Assembly: GCF_019112545.1 (NCBI RefSeq)
Contig: NW_025064891.1
Span: forward strand, 337,311-401,310
Direction: 5' to 3'
DNA length: 64,000 nt
Origin: Guyanagaster necrorhizus
Lineage: Eukaryota; Basidiomycota; Agaricomycetes; Agaricales; Physalacriaceae
This document shows positions 24,531-35,865 of this stretch, in pieces (positions within the stretch are counted from its first letter, which is position 1; every line of letters begins with the position of its first letter). The notes below the pieces were generated by a model. It saw only the letters and a list, made by a program, of their open reading frames with translations. It did not search any database and was not told the DNA's origin. The position numbers and the translations under genes are program-made.

Positions 24531-24698
24531 GGCGCGACCGACGCGTTAACCACCAAGTGGCAAAGTGAACTCACGACGGACAACACCCTGTATTATGTAA
24601 TGCGAGCCAAAAACAGATTACAATAAAACAGAGACAAATTGTATTGTTCCGAAAATGAGAGCCGAAGGCCCGAACCACGAATTTCGTACTTAGGCATC

Positions 24699-26213
24699 CT
24701 AGCGCAACATATAGTCGTCCTTGTCTTCGAACTTAAGATCTCTCGGCCAACAATCAGAAAACTCCTCTACAGCCTCCATATCGACGTGGTCATTCAACCA
24801 TTCAAAATCACTAAGATCCAAAAAATGTTCCTGCTCCGCGATGAAGCACAACTTAGCGAGCGGGCGATCAGAATTGATTCGCCATTCTACCACATTTTTA
24901 ATCAGCGATTGCTCCGAAAAATTGAGAATCATGTTAAGTCTCTGAAGATTCGGCCAAGGAGCAGACCCGTCAATTTGTAGAGGCGTGGCTAGATATCTGA
25001 GCACATATGCAGCGTGAACGGCAGGATTCAACGAGGTGAACTCAATTACTGAAGGAAACAATGCGAAGAGCTGCATGTATTGGCTTTCGACGGAAAGACT
25101 CAAGTCGCAAAACGTAAGGTGGTGGAGGTCGGGAAATTTTGACGAGACGGATGACGACAGGAAGAGATCTAAATCGCTATCGATTGCACCTTTGAGGATG
25201 AGTGAGTCCAGCTGTGGTGCTTCCAGGTTGAGCAGAAGCCCACTGTATACATATCCGCTGAATCCACAGATACGTAGCGATTTTAGGGTTCGCATCCGAA
25301 TGAGGGTGCGATCATTGGCTTCAGGCCACGGTACGGCCCCAATGATGTCTCCATACACGGATAGATGTATCAGATTCTTGGTAGACATCAGCATCTGCCG
25401 AAACGAATCATAGCGGAAGACTGTAAAGTTCGTTTGATCGAGGTGAAGGGTTGTGGCAGCATTCAAAGGTGGGTGGAAGAACCTCACGGCTAGTCCCCGC
25501 AGGCGGACGAAAGAAAGGGCTGGACTGCCACCCCTGAAGATGTGCAGCGCCCTTGATGCACCTTCGAAATCATTTAGAGTAAGGGACATGTATTGAAGAT
25601 TGGAAGCGGTGACATCGCACAGACGTGTGATAACGGGGTGAGCTTCTTCCTCCAGCTCCAATTCAATGACGCAACGGCGCCAGGAGGGGATACAGATACA
25701 CACGGCGTCAAGAATATTAGGGTCGAGATCGCAACCATTGTTATTGGCAGCTTCGATTCGTACGTCTAACAGGCATCCGTCGGCACGATTCAAGTACGTA
25801 TACACGCACTCGCTCCGAGAGTGGACTGAAATGATGATACGACACCAAAGGAGCTGGGTAGATATTGCAACGTCTCGCCAGTAGGAATTGACGTGGGAAA
25901 TGGTGAGCTCGAAAGGAAGATTGGCGTGAGGAGCATCGTGATAGCTACTCAGCAAAATCGGCGCGCAGTCGCCCCGACTTTCTCCCTGACCAAGTAGAAA
26001 GATATAGGACAGTATTTCGGGGGGAAAGGAGTGAACAGAAACCGGGGATTCACCATTGCCTGACAGACTGAGAGACTCAGGTCTCTCTCGGGCACAAAGT
26101 GAAGTCCTAACGGACATGGCTGCAAGGGATTCTGAATGTTGGTCTGTTGCCTGCGGAGGGGTCAACACGGATTTCGCTTTCAAAACGATTAGTATACGTA
26201 CCACAACATTCAT
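24699..26213 (-). CDS. F-box protein with degenerate leucine-rich repeats
   Basis: One uninterrupted frame of 504 residues. The F-box starts near residue 60 (VHSFPPEILSYIFLLGQ, then HVNSYWRDVAISTQLLWCRI), the pattern common to the large agaricomycete F-box families. The remainder has irregular leucine-rich repeats (LSFVRLRGLAVRFF, LIHLSVYGDIIG, LKSLRICGFSGYV, LDSLILKGAID). Such proteins are expected to link a substrate to the SCF ubiquitin ligase; the substrate is unknown. Later in-frame Met residues (for example MSVRTS, residue 33) are plausible starts, since the first 30 residues show nothing conserved. No intron is needed, unlike nearly all its neighbours. Confidence 0.78.
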   Translation of the reverse strand: MNVVVRILIVLKAKSVLTPPQATDQHSESLAAMSVRTSLCARERPESLSLSGNGESPVSVHSFPPEILSYIFLLGQGESRGDCAPILLSSYHDAPHANLPFELTISHVNSYWRDVAISTQLLWCRIIISVHSRSECVYTYLNRADGCLLDVRIEAANNNGCDLDPNILDAVCICIPSWRRCVIELELEEEAHPVITRLCDVTASNLQYMSLTLNDFEGASRALHIFRGGSPALSFVRLRGLAVRFFHPPLNAATTLHLDQTNFTVFRYDSFRQMLMSTKNLIHLSVYGDIIGAVPWPEANDRTLIRMRTLKSLRICGFSGYVYSGLLLNLEAPQLDSLILKGAIDSDLDLFLSSSVSSKFPDLHHLTFCDLSLSVESQYMQLFALFPSVIEFTSLNPAVHAAYVLRYLATPLQIDGSAPWPNLQRLNMILNFSEQSLIKNVVEWRINSDRPLAKLCFIAEQEHFLDLSDFEWLNDHVDMEAVEEFSDCWPRDLKFEDKDDYMLR

Positions 26214-26590
26214 CAGAGTCGACTATGATGGCAAGAACTTGCGAGGCGTGTTCACTCTTGCTGACGGAAAACAGGGTCTAAAGGTTGAGGTAACGGTTAA
26301 AAGTGTCACTCTGAAATTCCAACGATGAGGAACGCGGCTTACCATATGAAGGCAACTTTCTTGAATCTAGCCCACGAGTTGATTTGTAGAAGACTGTACA
26401 TGCCTACATCCATCCATCCGGCCTATTTCACCCAAGTTCATTCTACGACTGCGGATCGTGAAACCGTCTTCTTGAGCAATACTCGGTCTGCTATAAAAGT
26501 TATAGACACGCGCATGTCCTGATACCAGTTTGCGATGATTCCCTTCAAAGAATTATAAAATATGCGCCACAAGGCAAACTCGTAAAGGAT

Positions 26591-27533
26591 TCATATGTTA
26601 CTAAAAGTACATGACGGCCAAATCCACGAAACTTCATATTCCGATGGAACGCGACAGTAAATTCGGGACGTCGATTGCAAGCGCTGTGTCAGCTGAATCT
26701 AGAAAGATGATGATCAGAACACGAAAGCAATACTGGTCATTGATAGACTTACCTCTGGCTTTGAGATAGTCCTCAATTCGCCGGGTGCCGCGCAGTTTTT
26801 GGTGACAGCGCTGACTGCGGTATCAATAGCGCGTCCTAGGGACCCCTTGGTCGCCACCCAGTACCTGATTTCTTCGGGGATCACTTCAATTATGGAGATA
26901 CGAGGGTCATTTTCATCGCCCTTGTGGATACCGTCCCCGAGGTCACCGAAATAAGCAGACAAGCTATATACGTTTTGAGTAACGTTGATTGTGGCATCGA
27001 TCTGCAGGTAATAAACGCACCTACTAGACCAATGTTTCGCAATCGTTTCCTTGTCTCGGCCGGCTTTGGCTCTTCCAGAATAGCTAAGGACGATGAAGTG
27101 AATATATGCACCTCCGAAGCACATAATGAACTTACGAAGCCCAGCTCGTAGTGTCAGTGTTGAAGAAGCTGACGTTGACGTGGGAATCATTATCAATTTC
27201 CTCAAACTTGTGGCTTGCGTTATTGGCAACAAAGGCGAGAACCAACTGAGTTCCGCTGAAAGCTACAACGACATCGAGTCAAGATGGATCAGATTATCAA
27301 TTCCGCAAGCATACGAGCGGAGGGCATCATGGCGCGAGAGTGGAGATGGCCATCTGCAGACCTTGTGGTGAGCATACCAGTCCTCGCGGATTGTACGATC
27401 TCATGAAGTCCTGCATAGTATGAATCTCAATACTTCAAGATCCCATGTGATATGAATTACCTTCGATTTTCTGTTGGGAGGTGAGGTCCTTATTTTCGGC
27501 CTTTGCGGTATAAGGGTCAAGAATGGTAGCCAT
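26591..27533 (-). CDS. BLI-3-like FMN-binding split-barrel protein (general stress protein 26 family)
   Basis: Starts MATILDPYTAKAENKDLTSQ. After the introns the exons give TGMLTTRSADGHLHSRAM, FSGTQLVLAFVANNASHKFE, the NDSHVNVSFFN strand, WASYSGRAKAG, DKETIAKHW, AYFGDLGDGIH, DPRISIIEVIPEEIRYWV, GSLGRAIDTAVSAVT, APGELRTISKPE and IQLTQRLQSTSR. This is the pyridoxamine-phosphate-oxidase-like split barrel of fungal BLI-3 and bacterial stress protein 26, which bind FMN/FAD; the reaction is unknown. The last exon runs to TGA at 26591-26593 and has an unusually long tail (IYCRVPSEYEVSWIWPSC) after the usual LTQ ending. Without the last intron the protein would stop at 26714. No lesions. Confidence 0.8.
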
Positions 27534-27905
27534 GGTGGATAATTGAGGGGTGAATGTGGAGTCGACGCGATTGACCTGGATATATATATATACGAGAAAT
27601 GAGACTGACATCATGTGGCCATCAACTTGACTTTGAACACGAATGACGTCGCTCCATCGTCAACCTGAAATTTTACGTGTCAATTATGGCCAAAAGAAAC
27701 CAGAATACTGTACTCGTCGGAGTCAGTACTTACTGCCTAGATGTCACTCATACCCAAGTCCCTCCGAGCTATAACTAAAGAAGGAATCAGGAATATGGAG
27801 TGCATCAACGCATCCATCTTATCGATTTGACGGTATTTTGAGAGCAGGAGAGAATTAAATGTATAGAAGAAGATGCAGACAAGCGGTGTACTGATGGGGC
27901 GGTAT

Positions 27906-28620
27906 CTACTGCAAGCCAGGAATGGATGAAGGGGCTGGCTGTTGAGGAGCCATCGACGGCGGCACTGTGTATCACATCTATAAGCAAGAGCTGAGTTGAG
28001 AAAGACGATAGCGCACATGGGGCCATCTGTGGCCGTTGTCCTTCACTAAATACTCGTGATACAAGAACGCCGACTCCCTCGAACACGCCGAGAAGGATAC
28101 CACAAGCTATGGCGGATCCTAATGCAGATTTTGGTCCACCTAAGTATCAGAGAAAGAGGGCAGTCAGCTACTATAAGGGGAAGAGGAAACAGCAACATAC
28201 TTCGAGCAGCTAGGCATCCACCGGTCATGAATCCAGATATGATGGCATTCCATGCATCCTCTTTTTGTCTCCAGCCCTTTACAGCACAATCGAATGTTGA
28301 GAACATTCCTCCCCATACACCAAAATTTCCGCCTGTAACTGGCGCTCGGGCCTTCATGGATGATATGGCACCAACAAACCGTTCACCCTGAACGAAGCAA
28401 TGAGAAGGAATTATTTTGAATATATCATGCACGCACTCTAGGAGAGTTCCGGGCACCCTTAATGCTATACCAGATACCGCCACCAACGGCACCCATTGCG
28501 AATGCACCACCGAAGTCATTGAGAATTACCCATGGACTGGAGGAGTTATGTTTAGTGCACTTGTGAGATGACACCGAGAAACGCTTGCCAGGGATCGCGG
28601 GAGTGATCTGCGTGGGCCAT
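27906..28620 (-). CDS. tim17: Tim17, mitochondrial inner-membrane protein translocase subunit
   Basis: Spliced start [11 protein letters not shown] followed by [77 protein letters not shown], a further exon [20 protein letters not shown] and a Pro/Gln-rich tail ending AMG-free [11 protein letters not shown] at 27906-27908. Four membrane spans and the Cys pair of the Tim17 family are seen. It is the TIM23-complex subunit that imports presequence proteins. Intron 1 (28537-28588) is a clear GC-AG intron, donor GCAAGC: without it the frame ends at a TAA after 20 residues, and with it the invariant RDPCPW motif is formed exactly. The next gene upstream starts 200 bp away on the other strand. Confidence 0.9.
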
Positions 28621-28820
28621 TGAGGAGAACCAAGGGAGATGTGGGGGAGGCGGATGAAGGGTAAGCACTGAGCTTGATTCGGGAATCGGAATGAAAAAGT
28701 TTCTTTCCCACAATAGCACGTGATAGATACGCGTTGACATAATCACAAAACAATTGGTAACTTGGTCCCAACATTCAACTTAGACCGCCATCTTTGACCA
28801 CCACAGTGCCACCAACAACA

Positions 28821-31039
28821 ATGGAGCTCACCCCGGCATCTTCTGCGCGTCACTTTATGAAAGTCCACGTCGAGATCCCTCCTTCTCCTCTTCGCCTATA
28901 TCACAGGCCTACCTTTGCTTCCCCCCTTCCTACCACCAGCAGTTGCATCAAAGAAAACACGGCTCTCTCAAGAATACCCAGTAATAATATAGTTTCGCTT
29001 AACTATACGATGAAGAGAAAAGCAGATGATCAAGAGACAGCTGGGTCTGCCAAGAAAGCTAAATCGATTCCTACGGGTGCCCCAGGTGTGTACTGCCATC
29101 AGTGTAATAAAAAGCGCGATCCTATCGGTGAGTTATTAGCTGTATGACTTTGTATGAAGTCAGCTAAGCATCGTCCTCAGACTGTCTTCAATGCACCTCG
29201 ACACAAACGCGTGCTGGTCAAGCCGCGTCGCGTCGTTGCAGCGTGAAATTCTGCCGTACATGCCTCAAGAATCGATACAACGAAGATTTGGACACCCTCA
29301 AGCTGTCTGATGGCTCAGTCGGTAAAGAGGGCCATACTAAAGAAGCAAGCTACGTATTCAAGTACGTCTGTGACCGAAGGCACGCCCGTCTCACTAAGCG
29401 CCGGGCCTGTAGATGCTATAAATGTAGGGACATTTGCAACTGTTCCCGCTGCAGAAAGGTTAAAGGACTGGCACCTATTGGGTAAAGCCTTTGTCGATGT
29501 TGTCAATGCAGCCCGTTCAAATTTCTACCAGGAACCAACTACATATTGCCCGTAAGGAAGACAGCAAATCTTTAGGACCTACTATCGCGAAAGCCATTTC
29601 TTCTGCAAACAACGACTCCGGGAGACCTACCACTGCTGAGGCCCGTACCACTACTGTCAAGAAGACGAAGAAGAGAGTCACGCCAAGTCTAGCCTGGACC
29701 AGTATAAAATCAAATCTCAGCGCTGTTGACGCTGAAGCACGGATTTTCATCAGAGAATTTGTTCTACGCTTTGCACAGTCAACGGGATCAGGTATCAGTA
29801 AAGCGCATCTTGAAGAGATGGCTCATATCGGAGGAAGCGGATGTGCAAGCGAAGATGACGAATTGGTCGAATGGATAAGCGAACCTGCCGTCAAGTCCAT
29901 TCTCTTGTGGCTGTTGGGTCTTTTATCGTCTGAAGAATGCGATGGGGCTATCGTAAAGGTGGTGAACATATTTTCTCTGACATGTTTGCTTCCTTACAGC
30001 CTTTCCTAGCTGATCAAAGTCTGCTATAAAGATATCCGAGGATCAGGTGCTAACCTCAACAAAATGTGGGATATTCTCGCTGTCCTGCGTCATTCTATCG
30101 AGAATATCAAGCACACTGTCTTCATACCCGACCCTCTGCCCTGTCCGGACTCGGCAGTAACGCATAACACTCGCAGTGCGCGAGGTTCGAACCGTCCCTA
30201 CAACTCGATTTTCATTGCATCTTCCGCACAACTAGTTCCTATCGTCCTCAGTCTCGTAGAGGCTGTGCTTCAGACACAAGCTATTAGAGCCGAGATCGAG
30301 GATGGTGTGAAGCTTGGAAAAGATCAGACTAGAGAAAAGCAAGAAGCTGTGAGAAAGGAACACGAACGGTGGGAAGGTATGAAAGGGTCTGCAGATGGTA
30401 AAAAAGGCTTCGAGGTCTGTCATCTTTTTCTACCCTACTGTCTACGATGCCGAATTCGGGAAATCACAGGTGCAAGAGCTCAGACTGAAACGTCGTGAGC
30501 ATAAAGAAATCATCGAAAACTTGGACCGCGCGCTCAAAGTTGCCTCTCACGATTTCTCTCTGCGCTCGGGTCCTTTGGGTACAGACGGAGATGGTAGGAT
30601 CTACTGGGCCCTCTCACCTGGCGTAAACGATCGCCAATACGCTATGCAGCTTGTTTCCGCGATGGCAGCTGGGACAAAGAAACCCAAGAAAAGGAGAGGT
30701 TGTACTCGCGCAGGGAAGGACGGATCATCTCTGTTGGACTGGTCGTCTTTCATCGCTGTTTGGGGCCAGAAGCCGAAGACGGGTATGCTTTTAACCCACG
30801 AAGATGACAGTGCTGAGGATACGGAGATGGACCAATGGTGGGGCTTCTCGGACCCTGAGGACATCAGAAAGCTGGCGGATTGGCTTTCCATTGTTTCAGG
30901 CCTGGAAGAAGATGGGTCAGAAAGCCCCTCGACCGTCAATGATGCCGTCAGAAATGGCAATTCTGTCAAAGCTCTCGTTCATAATTTGAAGGACTATGCC
31001 ACCGTTTTGGCGTGGAGATGCAAGGATGAGATTGAATAG
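28821..31039 (+). CDS. zf-4CXXC_R1 (CDCA7-type) zinc-finger protein with DDT/WHIM-like region
   Basis: N-terminal disordered region with MKRKADDQE, then the four-CXXC zinc finger spread over three exons: VYCHQCNKKRDPI, DCLQCTS, KFCRTCLKNRYNEDLD, CYKCRDICNCSRCRKVKG. After it come SLAWTSIKSNLSAVD, a helical DDT-like segment (SEPAVKSILLWLLGLLSSE), a coiled coil (about 30290-30540) and the WHIM-like GPLGTDGDGRIYWALSPGV motif. In animals and plants this finger (CDCA7) brings the HELLS/Lsh nucleosome remodeller to DNA and supports DNA methylation; fungal copies with an added DDT/WHIM region are known, and the role here is inferred. About five introns, one of about 50 nt inside the finger linker. 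The frame is intact. It is convergent with ZSWIM7, 89 bp away. Confidence 0.82.
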
Positions 31040-31128
31040 ATTTCAGCTCGTTGGAGAATGCTTCTGTTACTTATCATTATTTCTTTCCTCGGTCTGTTAT
31101 GATACCTTGACGTTGGCGTAGATAATTC

Positions 31129-31703
31129 TCAAAATACATTTGTATACCGGTGCTGCAATGTTACAGCCAACTCTTCTTGCCCTATCGGGCGACGAACACA
31201 GGCATGGATACGCTCGGCGAGACGAACGGCAAGAAGATGTTTGCACTTTGAAGCTCCGTCAATGACGATGTAAGAGGGAAATGGCGAGATGCTGACCATC
31301 AAGTGTGACTTAGAGAGCAGGACGGCATATATATATGCAGGACAAGTGCAAAAACTGGACACAGGGCCCAGGTTTAGACCAATGTTGACTGTGTGTGTTC
31401 CTGTAGACCCAGCGACTTCGTAATAAACATGCCCCGAGATTGTTTCATACTTGACAACTTCCAGGGAGAGTCAGATAGAATCAATCGGTGAGCAGGAGAG
31501 ATTACCGTTCTCTCTGTCAATGATGTCGAGCGCGGCAAGGATTAATGGTTCAGGAAAGACCACCTGGAGTCGGTGTAGGGCATCATCCGTCACTGAAAAC
31601 ATTAATTGCTTATGCACGACATATCTGCAAAGAAAAAGGTACCTCCTGTAGATTCGACAGAGTCTATTATAGCATCTGCTACTTGCAGAATGGATAGTGA
31701 CAT
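31129..31703 (-). CDS. sws1: ZSWIM7/Sws1-like SWIM zinc-finger protein
   Basis: Small spliced gene, about 130 residues: MSLSILQVADAIIDSVEST, VTDDALHRLQVVFPEPLILA, ALDIIDREN, GHVYYEVAGSTGTHTV, then the SWIM finger FCTCPAYIYAVLL and, after an intron, CKHLLAVRLAERIHACVRRP. The CxC...CxH ligands are complete. Homologues in yeasts (Sws1/Shu2) and animals (ZSWIM7) act with Rad51 paralogues to promote homologous recombination, including in meiosis; that role is inferred. Ends YTNVF, TGA at 31129-31131. Its start codon is only 77 bp from that of trm11 on the other strand. Confidence 0.82.
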
Positions 31704-31780
31704 TACTAGGGCATTGCAATTGTCGGCCCGGCGTTCCGTATCGAGAGAGTTTTCGTGGCGGTGCAATATCATCTCTCAGA
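31704..31780. promoter_or_regulatory. 77-bp divergent promoter between ZSWIM7 and trm11
   Basis: Both start codons flank this short interval, so the two genes must use overlapping core promoters, or one 5' UTR must overlap the other gene. No TATA box is visible. This is inferred from spacing alone. Confidence 0.4.
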
Positions 31781-33613
31781 ATGACGGTTCAGTACCTTTT
31801 TTTCTTCGCCCAAGCACACCATGAATTTCGCATACCAGAGCTGCTTTCTCTTTCGAAAATGTTTGGTTTTGACTTGAACTTGCCCGAAAATCCAGAGGAT
31901 CAGGATCCCACTCGACCTTTTCTAATCGTTGGTCTCCAATGCGAAGAGCACGCTCGATTGCTCGCAAGTCGAAGTATTTTGATCAAGTGTGTCGCATTCC
32001 GTTTGGTGACTCCTGGTCTGACATTGCTACTAGATCAGTCTATGAATACTACGGTCATGGATCGACGTATGAAGAGCTCCATCTCAGCAATCGCAACAAT
32101 CGCAACAAATGGGCCAGATACATACCAGACACGTCCTTCAAGTTTATTGTCACCGCATACAATCATAAAATCCCTCAATTACGGCAAAGAGACATTGTTG
32201 AAAGCTTTTCTTATATGGGCTTCTTGGGGAAAATAGACATGAAGAATCCAGACATCGTGCTGGCTTGTTTTGAAGAGTGCAAGTCTTGTTTAATAACCAC
32301 ACGGTGAGCATTGCTGATATGCATTCATGTAGACATCGACCGGCATGGTACCACTCGGGAAAAACACGAAGGAGATGGCTTATTTAAACAAGTGTATTTT
32401 GGGAGACAAGTGCGTCAGATCTTTTCATGTAACACGCCGAGTCGCACTCATATCGTGCTACTCAAGGTCGCCATGGGCTCTGCTCGATCTCTGATAACCA
32501 TGTTCGACGTGAAGAAACGATCATACTATGGGAACACCAGCATGGAAGCCGAAATCTCCCTTCTCATGGCCAATCAGACACTGGTCGGTATTTTGTCGGT
32601 GAAGCTTTCATAATCGTTTAGACTCTGTCCACAGGCGTCCCCCGGTAAGGTGATTTATGATCCTTTTATGGGAACAGGAAGCATGGCGTATGTAGGTTAA
32701 CCTCAGTCTTTGTCCAAATCGATGTTTCAGTGAGGAACCCAGCCGACAGCTTATTTTGGCGCCCAAATATTTGGATCTGATATCGATGGACGGCAAATGA
32801 GAGGAAAAGGTAACCTTTGCTCATACATGCTGCATAGAAAGGCTTAACCTTTCTTCGTACTAGGTGACACTCCGGGCATTATAAGAGCAGCGACGCAGTA
32901 TGGAGTGGCAACCAGAATTGTAGATCTATGCACTTTCGACATCACACAAAATCCTTGGCGATGCGGAGACCTTTTTGATGCCATTATAACTGATCCTCCT
33001 TGTATGTTCATCCATGAAGTCGTTCGCCATGCTGACCGTCTCTCAAGATGGTGTCCGGGCCGGTGCCAAAAGATTAGGTCGGAAACGAGAGTTGAGTCCT
33101 GCTAAAATGGCTGCATACCTTGAACACAGGGCATCTCCTAGACCGTATTTATCACTCTTGCATCGTCTTCTCGCGGATGAAGCTGACATAGGTACAGGGA
33201 CGATCAGCCTTACATTCCCCCAACAAAACCATATGAACTTTCACGGCTTGCCGTTGACCTTGTGCTGCTTTCTAGGTATTTACTGAAACCTGGAGGGAGG
33301 CTAGTGTTTTTCCTTCCCACTGTGACAGACGAATACGAAGAGGTGGATATATATTCTATGCTTTGTCCAGGGATGGAGGTCATCGCGAACTCGTTACAAG
33401 ATTTTGGCTCATGGGGCCGTAGGGTCAGTGTTTCCTTGTTTTCAATGGTATGACTGACTGATTCATACCAAGCTCGTAACTATACAAAAAACTGTCAGAG
33501 TTACTTATCTACCGCCCGTGGTCGAAGCACAGGACCGTCCAGAAGATCAGCATGTCCCAGCTCACAAGGACTTCCGCGAAAAATACTTTCGGGGATTTAA
33601 ATCTAAGAACTGA
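31781..33613 (+). CDS. trm11: Trm11, tRNA (guanine-10-N2) methyltransferase catalytic subunit
   Basis: Starts MTVQYLFFFAQAHHEFRIPE, typical of the family. The THUMP-like N-terminal part contains SVYEYYGHGSTYEELH, DTSFKFIVTAYNHKIP and KIDMKNPDIVLACFEE. Then come the bridge RHGTTREKHEGDGLF and QVYFGRQ, FDVKKRSYYGNTSMEAEIS, the SAM-binding loop KVIYDPFMGTGSMA, GSDIDGRQMRGKG, and the catalytic TDPPYGVRAGAK, where the Tyr codon is assembled across an intron near 33003-33048. A last motif is LLKPGGRLVFFLP. The enzyme, with Trm112, methylates G10 of tRNA. About eight short introns, intact; TGA at 33611-33613. Convergent with the transporter gene, 96 bp away. Confidence 0.88.
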
Positions 33614-33709
33614 TTGTGCGAATGCACTAATGCATTGAGATTTAATTTATAGATCGAGCAAATTGGATGCGATGGTTAACAAACGATGAGGATAAGAGTT
33701 ATCGGCGTG

Positions 33710-35865
33710 TCATGGTGGAGCTTCCAAGTCCTCGTCTGTTCTCCTTGTTTGCGTCGACTCTTGGAGTTTAATTTCATCCATTTCCTTTCTCACTTGCCTT
33801 CCCTGCAAGAGAATCACAAATGATGCTGCAGCTAGCACGAACGCTCCGTTGAATATTAATGCGCGGCGCATGTTAAGAGGCGGCTCTGCATCTGGACCGG
33901 CTCTCAATGCATCCATCACTAGGTCTATGAGCGACTGCTGACAGGAACGAAGGATGAAACGACCTACCCAATATAAACATGATAGCGAAAAGATTTCCTC
34001 TGTTGAATTCGTGAGAGACGCAAACACATGGGACGATCAAGACGTGCCCAAACCATAACAATGAAGAACTTGCATCCGCGTTCCTGGTGAGATCACAAGC
34101 CAACTCTAGTGCAACAGGCAGCATGGGGACTGACCCGACTCCTAGAATGGTCATGATGGCGAACAGTCCGCCGGTATTATTTGGCTTCACTATTTGACAA
34201 CATCCCATCATTAGCGACGCATCGAAGAAGCGTTTCACCGGACATACCTGCCCAGACCATGGATAACCACACTACGGCCACGATGGGTATTGCTATCTTC
34301 GTTGTGAGAGCGAGATGCCTAGTGAAAACTCTATCGAAAAGTGGCGCAGTGACTATTGCAGCGACGATGCCCGTAAGAAGTAGACAGGCCTGTGCCATAT
34401 CAGGTCAGGTCACTGGTATATCTCGGAATCAAGATGCAGGCTCACCCCCATCAGTCCACTGGTATCAGATGAATACCCAACAGGTTCCTGGTCCCAACCA
34501 TTAGTCTTAGCACACATGTTGCACAAATTATACCGACCAGAATCTCTGCTGACAATAAGGCGAAAGCATTGGTTCTAGGAGAAACCATGTTCGGCCATAG
34601 TACAATGCAGATGAAATATTTACTTACGCAGCCACCAGCGCGGAGAAGATGAACCATATGATCCCAAAATCAAAGCGTTCTCTTAGAGTCATGTAATGCT
34701 CTCCTGTTGTTCTATCCAGACCGATTACCCGTTTGACAAAGGAGAGAAGAGAAGGAGGCGATCGGGATGCAGCATAAGCTTTCGATAATGGCTGTTAGCA
34801 TACGAAAAGGTGGAGCAGGCGTATTCATACTGGGCGGCGTAGGAGGAGCAGATCTTATGAGAAAAACGAATGGAGTCGCAGCGGTTGATATGATGCCAAG
34901 AACGAGAATCTGTCAACTCTACAATCAATTGGAGTATGAAGGCTAACGAAAAGAAGACGGTCAAAGATGTTCTAACGTACCGACTGCTGAGTGTCACCCA
35001 CGAGGGGGCTGAGAAGCTGGCCAATGGCGCCCCCGATGGGATTAGCTATGACTCTGTGTTAGCATACAACAAGCATCAGCCACAGGAGGAAACACACAAA
35101 TCGCTATGATCATTGTAGCGGTTGTCCTCCCTTGCAAGTTGAACCAAGTTTCAGAATACTTTGGACCGAGCACTTGGTAGATAGGCTGCGCAACCGCCGC
35201 AAATAGCTGACGTTTCTAGTGAGACAGAAATTCGAAACCGGTTAACTGTTCGGCTTACTTGACCGAACATGAGTAAAGCATAAGAGCTTTGTGTAGACAG
35301 AGATTTGGCTGTCCCTGCATATCTTATCCAAGAAGAGAGAATTAAGCACAAAGCGCCGACATCACACTGAAGTTATAGTCAAGGAGGCAGATCCCAGCGA
35401 GCAGGATGATACGCACACATCGTCGAATGTCATATCGAGATACAAATGGCGGGATAAGAATTGCCACAGGGAGGTAGATGCAGGCGACTATATTCCCCAG
35501 CCAGTTGACTCGGTTTAAAGAGAAGCCAAACTCCAGAGAGGCTATAGACCGCCGATGAGAACATATGCAACCCGAAGACGACGTGCACATACTTTCGTTG
35601 GATATGGGGCCAAACCACGGCCAACTCATAGCGGCGACGACGTTTAGAACAACCTGAAAGCTTGTAAGGTATATCTAACCGAACGAAGAAGGTTGATTAA
35701 GCAGACCAAGCCAAAGACACCGACAAAGCGCCGTTTGTAGAGGCGATACTCGAGGGGAGACTGAGCGACATTAGAGGTGACGGTGATAGGCTCTATATCC
35801 TTGATAGGTTGTAGATCTGGGTCGAGGACGGCCTTTTCGAGCTGTTGAGAGGAGTGGACGCTCAT
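33710..35865 (-). CDS. MFS transporter of the SLC49 (FLVCR/DIRC2-like) family
   Basis: Begins MSVHSSQQLEKAVLD (ATG at 35865), then EYRLYKRRFVGVFGL and VVLNVVAAMSWPWFGPISNE, the first span of SLC49-type transporters. Later exons give NRVNWLGNIVACIYLP, the inter-span SRYDIRRC, LGPKYSETWFNLQGRTTATM, ANPIGGAIGQLLSPLVGD, GEHYMTLRERFDFG, LEPVGYSSDTSGLMG, TAPLFDRVFTRHLAL, KPNNTGGLFAIM, ELACDLTRNADASSSLLWFG and RALIFNGAFVLAAAS. About twelve membrane spans are expected, in agreement with the family. Human members move heme, choline or other small molecules; the substrate here is unknown. About ten introns. One (34000-34047) is a 48-nt GC-AG intron without stops, so both spliced and retained forms keep the frame. 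No lesions. Confidence 0.82.
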
